DNA of 64,000 bases from Owenia fusiformis (taxonomy: Eukaryota; Annelida; Polychaeta; Sabellida; Oweniidae): positions 4,216,001-4,280,000 of the forward strand of contig CAIIXF020000009.1 of the NCBI GenBank assembly GCA_903813345.2. The letters run 5' to 3'. The translations under genes were made by a program, and so were the position numbers. Positions within the stretch are counted from its first letter, which is position 1; each line of letters begins with the position of its first letter. Under the pieces are notes generated by a model. The model was not told the DNA's origin, did no database searches, and worked only from the letters and a program-made list of their open reading frames with translations. Of this stretch, positions 48,101-60,100 are shown piece after piece.

Positions 48101-51100
48101 CTATCTGTTGCAAGACTTATGCCTGGCACAACCGTCCATTCCCGTCCCTATTACAGTTAGCAAGGTACACTGTAAATCAAAGGTTGCTGTTAGATTATGT
48201 ACTTCGAAAGGGGTACCCTTTGAAGAGAAATGTAGCAAGTTGTAAACACTGATGGGTTTAATCAAAGAAATGGATAAGCTTTCATATGATATATAACATA
48301 TGGGAGTTCTTAATGTTTCTTTAAATCTTTTAAAACCTAAATATAACTTACTGGTGACATTAAGGCTTTGAGATACCATATACCATATATTTTTTCTCAT
48401 AAAATATATACTATTTTTACAGTTCTGACACCATATACAATAAATATTTGCCCCTCTTATACAATATACAATAAGTGTTCAACCTTTTATACGATATACG
48501 ATACCCCGATATACCCTATCATGAGGCATCATTTGTGCTTCAACTTTGGCACATACACTATGATTCTATGATCAGTACTTGGTGGTAATTTCATGCTTTG
48601 TATAGTAGATTTTCGCAGTTTTAAGGAAATGTTTCATTTCCATCACCGTATAATTGAAAGGAGGAGGGAAAGTATCGCAACAGATTTCGGACAGTCATAT
48701 GTTTGATTTTGGCTATTTTCTGAGGATTAAAACAGGTGCATATGCTTCACCAATGCATTACCTCCAGGAAAAGCACTCCTAGAGATGATAAAATAATTTT
48801 GACTTTGAGACAGGGAAGATGCAAACAACCCACCCACATGTTTTTTCTGAAATGTTTTCCTGATTTTCAACCCCTTCCACGGCTGCTTTTTTAATTTTTC
48901 TTGCATCAATATGTTGTTTTTTCGCACACAATCAATCCCTTTAAAGGAATAAATTATTCCCTTTAGATAAAGTGGAAAACAATATTTCCCATGTTATTTT
49001 CCAATAGGGAGAACTCATGCGATCCATTGCTTTGTGTGCTTTGTGTGTCAAAACACAACATATTGATGTAAGAAAAATTAAAAAAGCAGGGGTGGAAGGG
49101 GTTGAAAATCAATGTGGGTGGGTTGTTTGCATTTTCTCGGTCTCAAAGTCGAAATCATTATTTCATCTCTTGTAGTGCATTTTCTGGAGGTAATGCATTG
49201 GTTTAACATATGCACCTGTTCAAATCCTAAGAAAATAGCCAAAATCCAACATATGGCTGTTCGAAATCTGTTGCGATACTTTCCCTCCTCCTTTGCTGAA
49301 ATAGGCTACATAAATGAATGACATTTTTATACCATACTACTGAAATTGAAAATGCAATTAAAAGGTTCACAGACAAAGACTGCAGCACCGATATTGATGA
49401 ATGTACGAGTGGACCGTGTCAAAATGGAGGCGTCTGCGTCGATGACATCAATCAGTTTACTTGCACCTGTGCGGCTGGTTTCACTGGCGACCTGTGTCAG
49501 GTAAGTTGTAACAATTCTACAAAATATACGAATCGACAAAATTAAGTATTTTTGGTAACGGTGACATCATCGCTATAGATACTATAACGACATGTTCTAA
49601 CGTTTTGGTGTTACAGACAAATATCAATGAGTGTGCAAGCTCACCTTGTGCTAACGGAGGGACTTGTACTGATAATGTAAATGGATTCACGTGTGCCTGT
49701 CTGCCCGGCTTTGTCGGTGTGACTTGTTCAGTAATCGTGGACGAATGTGCCAGTTCACCATGTCAACACGGTTCAACATGTTTTGATGACGTCAACAAAT
49801 ATTCATGCACGTGTACGGGTGGTTACACTGGACGAAACTGCGAAATAAATATAGACGAATGCCAGAGCGAGTCTTGTAATTTCAACTCCACTTGTATCGA
49901 TAGGGTGAACTCTTACATATGTGCTTGTATCAATGGAACAACTGGAGTCAACTGTGAAACGAATATAGATGAATGCCAAAGTGGACCTTGTGAACAAAAC
50001 GCAACATGCATCGATGGTATCAACCAATATCAGTGTCGGTGTGTTGATGGTACAACGGGGAAGAATTGTGAAACAGATATTGATGAGTGTCAATCAGTCC
50101 CATGTAAATACAATGGGACATGTGTTGATATTCTTAATGGATTCAGATGCTATTGTCCCGATGGTAAATATAAGAATTAGTTCGCTATATAAATGTTAGT
50201 TTAAGAAATCATGATAACACTTTAGTGTGTCTCTTAAGAAATCTGATAAAATAATGGCCAAGGTGCGAATGGGCACACAACCTTATGAAAGTTGAATGGC
50301 CAACGATCCAATTATAGGAAAATCCACATTTATTTTGTATTGACTGAGGTAAGCTAACTGAAAAGTGAGTGGGTGTTATTTGTTCAGCTTAAGTGCATTG
50401 CAATTTACTTATATACAGTTTAACATTTTATTTCGTTTGTGTTTACTATTCAACTATTGAAAGAGTGAATAGGGTATAATTACTTCAGGTTTAGTGCACT
50501 GCATATGACAGTCAATCGTCTTTTGTGCCACACTGGTTTTGGCTAACTAATGCCAAGTGTACATTATTTAAAAAACAATAGAAAATAATACACTCCTCTT
50601 TGGTATAGCTGGCTATTCTTAAAAATAAAACACAGTTCATTCTATTGTGTAGAAACAGTAGTTTCATGTCACCATTCTATGTATTACTTGATTTGAAAAC
50701 TTATATTGAAGGTTTTAGTGGACCAACTTGTGACATGTCTTCAGTTTCATCCGGTGGTCAGGCTGTAGAAACAATGAACATTATCGTTGGCCTAGTGGTT
50801 GCAGTAGTTTGTGTACTTGCCCTTTTATTTGGTGCTAAAGTAGTGCATACCTACTTGAAAAGGTTAGTATATACACTCCTCAAGTTTGGCAACCGGAAGT
50901 TCCCTTTAGAGTGTCTACAACACTGTTACACGTCGCACGAAACTGGGGACAATTAGAGTAACATTATGGCGTCAAAATACCAAAACAAACAATGAGCAGT
51001 ATAGGGTGCAAACAGCATTACAACGTCAAAAACGACGAGCGTCACATTTTTTTCAAGTTTAGTCAACCTCAAAATAAAATCCTTTATCCTTAGCTAATCA

Positions 51101-54100
51101 TGATAAAATTCACAGGGTAGCAAGATCTCGAGGACAATATTTCTAAAATGATTTTGAATTTTGAAAAACGGTCGGGAAATCCACTTGGGGCGATAGTGAA
51201 AATTGATATGTATGGAATTTGTGGTAAAAAAACGACGCGTCCCTTTTTTTCAAGTCTCGAAAATCAGCTCTTATTTTGATATAATTTGCAAAATAAACAA
51301 TCCGGTTATTGTTTTGTAAATTTCGCCGTGACAATATTGTGCAGTTGATTTTTCATTCAAATTAAACCTAAATAAGAAGGTCAAATTAAGGTAAACTTAT
51401 CGCCTGTCCCCTTCGGATGAAAAACCTTACATAATTTTGAAAATTGTAGCAAGCGTCCAAATAAGAAAATTCAAATTGTAGCCGTTACGCAATTATGACG
51501 TCATAAATACACATGGTCAATTGAACAAAATGTGAAAATTTAATGGGATTCTGATTATTACTTCAAAAGTTATCCTAATTTCAACGAACCGGTTAAGGGT
51601 AAAGTGTTACGTCTTACACCGTATTTTTCGATGTTGGGGTAGTTTCAACTTTAAAAAGATGGTAGATTACATCGAAATTTTCGAGCAAAAATAGTATCAC
51701 TGAAACGCGCATAAAAAAGGCTTCAAAATGATATATGAAACACATGCTTAGGTTTTTTACTTAGGCGGGTATTAACGTTTAAAGGTGACATTAGGCCGTA
51801 TTTCTCTAATTGTCCCCAGGTCCGTGCACGTCATATGTTTATTTTTTTCAATTTGAATGTTGATCGAGATCCATACAATCTACTAGGGGGGTGGGAGGGG
51901 GGTCAATCCGAGCCCCCTCTGGATTTTTCTCGATTGTTATTTAAAAACCAATGTGATTTGGGCGTTGCAGGGCAAATTATGATAGATGGAACTTGGTGAA
52001 ATTCATAAAATATTGATTGTTACTTTGTTCCTAATACTCCAGAAAATGCAAAAAATATTATTATCATTGCTCTGATTGATGAATAATAATTAAGCATATT
52101 GGATTTATTTCTCATTCCAAATGCGTTATTTCATGAAAATCGAGTTATCGACTATGTAATGAAGGTAAAAATCGGAGAATCGCCTTGAGTATTCGCGTAT
52201 CACGTTCTCTTCACGAATTTCAGGCATAATGCAATACACTGTTGCTCATAAATATGGAGTATCTTATATAGATGAATTGTTTATTTGAATTACTACAAAA
52301 TGATAACAATTTGTTGGAAATTTGTAATGTGTCCTGATTCCCTCATCAGTTTTGCATATTTAACTGATAGGTATGAAAAGTTAAAAATGTATGATTGATT
52401 AAAGTCGCATTCACTCAAGTCACCCTTGACCTCATTATACGAGGGTTGTCCCAGAAGTAATGCACTATATGCTCTAACTTTCTTTAATACTCTTCAATTC
52501 AGCTGAAATTTTGTGTATATAACAATTGAAGTTTTATCTATTATATCCTTAAGTTTCAGCATCCAACATTAACAATAAGTCTTAATATGGTTGCTATAAC
52601 AACATGGGGGTAGGGGTGGGCGGGGCAGGTACCAATTTTTCTAATTATGAAAAGATCTAAAGTGTTATTTTATTAATATTTCTTTCCTTTAAATGGTCAA
52701 AATGTTTGGGAAATTGTTAAATTTATTCAGCATGATGTTAACCAAGTACGAATAATGACATTTAGCACTGTGATGTCATAATACCACATTTCAATAGTCA
52801 CGAATTCAAATACAGTCACAGTCAAGAAATTAAAAAAATTGCTGCAATTCTCACCTGATAACAGAAGGCCTTGCGTTTGGTGGCCTAATTTCATACTTCA
52901 CTTGGACTCACAGCCAAGCAAAACAATGCTACCATGAAGAAAGTATATAAGGAGTATATACCAGATAGAACTACAATTATGGGGTGGCAGAAGAGATTTA
53001 AAAGAGACGATTTGACCCTGCATGACAACTCCAAACATTGGAGGTAGAAAATCCACAAGTCACAGTGGAAGAAATTGCCGAGAGTGTTTGACCCGACAGG
53101 CATCAAAAGTACATAACATGCAAAGGGCAATATTTTGAGAAAATGTGAAATGGGACACTGTGCAATATACATCCATTAAATCTAGGATGTGCTCATAGTA
53201 ATTTAGTATCTTAAAAATGTATTTTTGAGCATACTTCTTATAGCTACACCAAATGGTATTTGTTGATTAATTATTTCATATTTTCAATTTTTTATTCCTT
53301 TTAACGTGACTGTTTAACCAGCCCCGCCCTACCCAAACTCACCAACTTGATTTTATTATAACATCAATATAGTTTTATCAGTCAACATGAAATTTTTTTA
53401 GAATAATCAAAATGTCTCTAAGGAACATTTACTAAAAATTTCATGGAAAAATATAAATTATTGATAAAGTTAGAGCTCAAAAGAGCATGGTAGGTCATAG
53501 GGATGGCACTCTTTGGCATGAAACAAACTGCCATTGTCAAAACCCTAAGGGTGTGTCAGGAACAGTCTCTAAAATTCTGCAGTGGTACCAAAGGCATAGG
53601 AATGTGACTCCAGGTCAAAGCAATAGTAGCATAAGAGAGAAAATTGCAAAAGACCACCTGCTGCATATATGCCATCAAAATCGTTTTAAGTCAACCAGTA
53701 CTCTACGAGATGAATGGCTGCCTCACTTCAAAACTCGTGTTTCAGTGCTCTAGACAATCGGCGATTTCTTGATAACAGATGCAAGGCCACGAGACCTTTA
53801 AAGGCCAAACCTCACTGATCATAACAAAGAAAGGTGCCTTCAATGGGCAAATAAAGCACCAACACTTTGGACTAAATCTCTAGTAAAAAGAAGACGTGTC
53901 CTCCACAAAGTTGGTAATTGTGTTCGTGTCTGTCGTAGACCAAGGGAAAGAGAGAATAAGGACACTTATTAGTCCATGAAGGCGGCCCTATTCATGTTTG
54001 GAGCAGTATTACAGAGGTTGTTTAGAGCAGTACTATCGAGGTGGCATCCCCTTGGTGATTCTCAAGAATACTTTCAGAGTAATTTGACCTTTTGGACCTT

Positions 54101-57100
54101 CACCAAGTACCTCATGCGAATAGGGTGTTTTAGGGCAACATTCAACTGAAGAATGATCATGCTGTTGCACATGCTAGTGGCATTGTGTTGGATTATCCCA
54201 GGGCCGGCAATTTTGACCAGCTTCCATGGGCACAAAAGCCACTCAATCAGTCTCCTGCAGAGCACATATGGAACGACCCAACTACATGACGTCATGATAT
54301 GGGACGCTTACTAGAATTCATCATTTGAATAGACACTTCCATGTACTTTTATCAAGATTAAAAAATATTGTAGTAAAATACTGTTCCAGTTATGAGCGTT
54401 TAAAGATGAAAAATTATATGTAATGTGTCCACAGCGGATATTTGCCAGATTTTTGGGTAAAAATATCTATTTAAAAAACGAACACGAATTGTGAAAGGAA
54501 TGTACCTAATTTGAAAACCTCATAAAAGCAGCTTTAAAATGATATATTACTTAAATTAGAATATTGTCTTATTTTACAAGAATCAAAGTTACATTTGCGC
54601 GACACCCTGGACTACGTTCGTAATTCTGACGCATTGCAACACGTTTTTAAATTTCTCGAAAATTTCTGGATATATTGCCAAAATACGTGTGTTTTAGTGA
54701 GTATAAATACTTTTAGTTCGTTAATGAAGATACATGAATGTATAGAGTCACTGAAAATTGACACTTTTAATGAACACAACGCTGAAGTAGTCGAGAAAAC
54801 TGGGATAACACTGTACTTCCGGTCATAAAATCTACGAAAATGGGGCCGGTGAAAAATGGTGTCGTCAAAACCGTCTCAAGGAGCAACGCAAAGACTGCAA
54901 ATAAGACGAATAATGGCTATATATCTAAACCAACTATGGATAAAGCTACCAAGGTACCGTCGACTGCTATGGAAGAGGCTCTCCGAGGCTGCTCCGACCG
55001 AGGGGGAACTCCCCCTCGGCCGGTCCAGATTCGGGCAGCCCCCATCGCATCGAGGGCCGAGGTGGGAAGTTCTATTTCCAGGGAAAACAACACAGCAGAT
55101 GTAATAGTCATGCAGCATGTTAGTCAGACCCAGGGTGAGCAGCCAGCAGTACAAAGGGATGCTTTGGCACATATTATGGACATGTTTAGCTCAATCCAGC
55201 AAGGTCAACAGACAATAAAATCGTCTATACAAAATGTCTATGACGAAATAGCGGCTCAAGAAGTCAGACTCATGCAGCGTATTGAGGAAAAACTTTCTGT
55301 AACGACCGATGATATCAAAATACAGGTGGAAACGGTACGTAGTGATCTTCAGTCACAGATCAATAAACTTGAATCAGCCAATAATGCATCAAATAGTGCC
55401 ATAGACATGTGTGATATTGTTATAAAAAACATTGAGGAATCTGAAAATGAAAATTGTGAACAAAAAATCAATGACCTCATTAGAGATGCGTTAGATATTC
55501 CAGACATGAAAGTAAACTCAGCAACTAGACGCCCAAAACGCCTGGGTACTACTTATCCTGGTATTATTATAGCTAGGGTGAACAAGGAAACAAGGACTGC
55601 TATAATGAAATCAAAGAAAAAACTGAAAAGCAGCACCACTCGCAGTAAAGTGTACATTGAGGATTTTATGACGCCTGAAAACAAGAAAGTAAATGACAAT
55701 TTACGTGCTGTACTCCGGGCTACGGGCCAAAATGACAATTTTAACCTCGTAAATGGCCGTTTTTTACCCAAAAAGAAATAGGGAAACAGCCGGCATTGTC
55801 TTAGCATTGCAACATGGAATGTTAATGGCTTTTCACTAAAAAACAATGAAAATTCAGCATTTAGAAAAGCCATTATAGCTAATCTCGACTGTGATATATT
55901 GTGCCTGAATGAAACTTTTTTGAGAGATACACAGGAGCTGAACATCCCTGGTTATAAATGGATTGGCCAGAACCGTACAGATCTTCATCAGAGAGCACGA
56001 CGTGGCGCATGGGGTGTAGGAATTCTTATAAAATCGGATATCCTGAAAGACTTTAATTACGAAGTTCTTGACCGCTCTACTCCGGGTATTCTATGGTTCA
56101 AGTTACAAAATGGTAGCTACAGCATTTGTTTATGTGCATGTTATTTACCACCCTTATCCAGCTCTACAAGGAATAATGATCCTGAGGCATTTTTCTCAAC
56201 CTTACTACAGGGAGTCTATGAATACCAAAATGATGGTGTATTGTGCATATTAGGTGACTTAAATGCCAGATTGGGCCACAACTCTGACTTTGTTGAGGGA
56301 GTCGATGATGTTCCAATACGAGTACCACTAGATACTACATCAAATGCTTTTGGTGACCATTTATTAAACTTTTTGGTTGATAGCAGTATCTGTACACTAA
56401 ATGGGAGACTAGGTTCAGATGACTTTACATGTATATCACATAAGGGTAAATCTGTTGTAGACTATATATGTACAAGCCATGAGCATTTAAATTCTTTTAG
56501 TGATTTCAAGGTTTTAAAAATGAGTAGGGTCATTGATGAGTTCCATTTGAATGCTCCACGGGTATTACCAGATCACTCAATTGTGTACTGTACATTAGAC
56601 ATGCCAAATTTTAATTCAGATAAAAATGAGTCCGACTCTAGCTTCATGAGTGATGATGATAAAAGTAGAAAATATAAGATAAATAATGTACCCTTAGATT
56701 TTATGGCAAGTGAAGAGGTTTTATCTAAAGTGAATGATACTATCCAACGTTTAATGCTCATAAATGAAAATGATAAACGTATAAATAGTCTGTACAGTGA
56801 ATTTGCAATTATTCTAGATCATGAAATGAGTAAAACCTTTGAACAAATCAAAACAAAACCAAAGGGAAATAATCATAAATTTTTCAAAAAACCGTATTGG
56901 AATGAGGAGCTCCAAAAACAATGGAATATGAAAAAAGAATCTGAATCTCTGTGGTTGAACTGTAAAGAGTCAGCTAAGAAAAGAAACCTTAAGGAATTAT
57001 ACTGTATAGAACGCCGTCACTTTGATAAATTACACAGAAAATATAAACGCAATTATCAACAAAAAGAACAATTGAATTTACTTGAACTGAGTAATAAAGC

Positions 57101-60100
57101 TAATTCGCAGGACTTTTGGAAATACATTGGTAAACTTGGGATTGCACAGGAGCGAAAACAGGAACTGCCTTGGGAAGTTACAGACCCAGAGGGTAATAAT
57201 TCCATCAGAGGACATCAAAATGTACTTAATGCTTGGGCCAAAACATATGAACAACTTTACTCAACAGTAAACAACAATGAGGAATTTGATGAAGACCACT
57301 ATAGCAACATAAAAAGAGCAGTCACTCAGATCGACCAGCAAGATAGTGATGAGAATAATCCGATGAACAATGAAATCACCATCGAAGAAGTTGCAACTGC
57401 TGTTGGGAGAGCCAAGCTAAGAAAAGCTGCTGGAGTGGACAATATACCTGCCGAGGTGTTAAAGAACCCAACCTGTATCGCTATGTTACACAATATTATT
57501 TCTGAGTGTTTTAACACAGGAATTGTGCCTAAACAGTGGATGCAATGTGTTATAAGTCCAATATACAAAGATGGGATCAAAACTAACCCTCTAAATTATC
57601 GAGCTATTTCCTTGATATCTGTCCCCTGTAAAATTTATTGTGATATACTGAACATGAGGTTGACAACTTTTCTTGAGGAAAATAAGTTGTTATCTGATGA
57701 ACAAAATGGTTTCAGGAAAAAACGTAGTTGTTTGGATCAGGTGCATAGTTTGTATTCCATTATAAACAATAGAAAACTGTCTAAACTAGACACATTTGTG
57801 TGCTATATTGATTATATTAAAGCCTTCGGAAGTCTTAACAGGGACTGCCTATGGTTTAAAATGAACAAAATTGGCATTAAAGGTAAAATGTTTAAGGCTG
57901 TGAAGTCGCTATATCAGGATGTTACATGTAGTGTGAGGATAAATGGAATTTTAACCCCTTGGTTCAGTGCTAAGTCTGGTACGAAGGAAGGATGTCTATT
58001 ATCGCCCACGATTTTTTCGATCTATGTAGACTCCATAGCTGAAGAAATAAAAAGTTTAAATTGTGGGGTCACAATTAACAACGAAAAAGTGTGTATACTC
58101 ATGTATGCCGACGACATTGCTTTGATAGCGGAGACCCCTCAAGATCTTCAGCGCATGCTTAATGTTGTAAACCAGTGGTGTAGGAAATGGAGACTCAGCA
58201 TAGGTCAGAAAAAAACTAAAATCGTTCACTACAGGCCAACCTCTAAACCAAGATCTACATATCAATTTAAATGTGGAATAAAATCAATAGAATATACTGA
58301 AAAATATAAATACTTGGGAGTATGGCTTGAAGAGCATGTCAACCCTCAAATAACAGCAAAGGAAATTGCTAAGTCTGCAAGTCGTGCTTTATGTGTAATA
58401 ATGTCAAAATTCCAACAAACTGGAGGCATGGATATAACTGTTTACAGCAAATTATATGACACTTTAGTGCAACCTGTGATCAACTATGGCTGTTCATTGA
58501 TAGGTAATAATGAGCACAAGTGTATAAATGCAGTCCAAAATAAGGCATCAAAATTCTTTCTTGGTGTCGGTGTCAAAACAAACAACGAAGCAGCTCGAGC
58601 TGACCTTGGATGGGACTTACCACTTCACAAACAACAGATAGAGAGTGCACGTCTTTTTATACGCCTGCAAAATTTGGACAAAGATAGGTTAAACTCAAAA
58701 ATACATCATTGGTCCTTAGGACGTAAAAATAGTTGGGACTACAGAGTCTGCAAGTTCTTAGAGGCATCAGGCCAAGGGAATATAACTCAAATGGAAAACT
58801 TAAATGCTAAAGCTATTTTAGAAGAGGTCAAGCTTTATCAACAATCTCAAGATCCCTTTCTAAAAAACATTTGGAATGACAAAAACAATGAAGTGAATGG
58901 TAATAAATTAAGAACTTTCAGGCAATTTAAGTATGGAGTAGTAGCAGAAAGTTATGTAACTTGTTTCATCCCAAGACACCATCGAAGTGCATTGGCTAAA
59001 CTGAGAACTGGGACGCTACAACTCCGTATAGAAACTGGTAGATATGATGGTACTCCTCTGGACCAGAGAACTTGCAAACTCTGTGATTTGGATGAAGTTG
59101 AAAATGAAATTCATTTTCTGATAAAATGTCCACACTATAAGCTCCTAAGGGATACCTTCTATAGAGAGATTGTGCAAGAGCAATTGCCATATATAGACTT
59201 GAGTAATGCAAATTCACTTTTGACATTTATTAGCCTAATGCTTGCCAAGAAGATTCAAAAACCTCTAGCAGCTCTTATTCATAATATGTATTCAAAAAGG
59301 CAATTTGACTATGGCAGATTATAGGAGTTACATTTGTGAAGTCCAGACTTGGTTAAAACTGATACTTTTTTAGAATTAAAGATATAACTGGGCAGCAGGT
59401 GTGTGTCCCCAATCTGTTATAGTCATTTTCCAGCACTTGACTACAAAATTTATTGTATCAATACAGTTTATTTATGCATGCATATTCATTTATTGTGATA
59501 ATGGCCATTAATAGAAAATATTTGTCAAAGCATTTAAAGATGGCAGCACTTGAGTACTACTCTATCTAAGAGTGCTCTATTAAGTCAACTTACTCTAGTC
59601 AATATTCAATTACAATTAGATATACATTTAATGGTGTCTCCTAAGCCGATGCCGGCTGGTGGGTTTTTTAAAAAAAGTATTTATTATATGATATTGAATG
59701 TAGTTTTTAAACCTGTGACACAGAAATAAAATATTTTAAACTTAAACTAAACTATTCAATTTCAGGTCACAATGATTTCAATGGGATTTTGCGATACTTA
59801 CTATCTTTTAAAGTGTATAACTTAAGTTCTAGAAACGTTTTTACTTTTATTACGATTTTAGTTTTATTTGAAAGATAATATATTATTCTTTGACTGAAAA
59901 ATTGATTGTGAAAAAAAAATGTGACAGAAAATCACAAAGTATAAAAAATGTACACCCTCTAGGTCATGTTGACCTCGATTTGACTTTTGTTGAACTTCTT
60001 TTTTAAACAATATTTTTCTGAAGAGATAGTTGAATACGTTTTACAATACCAACAATATTAAAATCAGACAAGTAATAGAAATCACAGAGGTGGTGGGATG

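Larger units (their letters stand above)
54608..59757 (+). mobile_element. Near-full-length LINE with two open frames
   Basis: A non-LTR retrotransposon lies in the sense orientation in the last intron of the EGF gene. It has a 5' region of about 230 bp, ORF1 (54840-55781), ORF2 (55782-59324), and a 3' region ending in AAATAAAATATTTTAAACTT-type sequence near 59757. Both frames are open. The 5' edge is taken where similarity to element 3 ends and is approximate. No target duplication was identified. The clade is uncertain. It has an APE-type endonuclease and an ORF1 with coiled coil and RRM-like region as in L1/Tx1, while the C-terminal zinc motif is shared by several clades. Confidence 0.85.

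Noticed and set aside
49803-50093. Antisense protein opposite the EGF exon
   Set aside because: It is a shadow of the cysteine-rich EGF codons on the other strand, with no motif of its own.
55899-55901. ORF2 start at 55899
   Set aside because: This codon is TTG inside the conserved endonuclease; homology begins upstream, right after the ORF1 stop.
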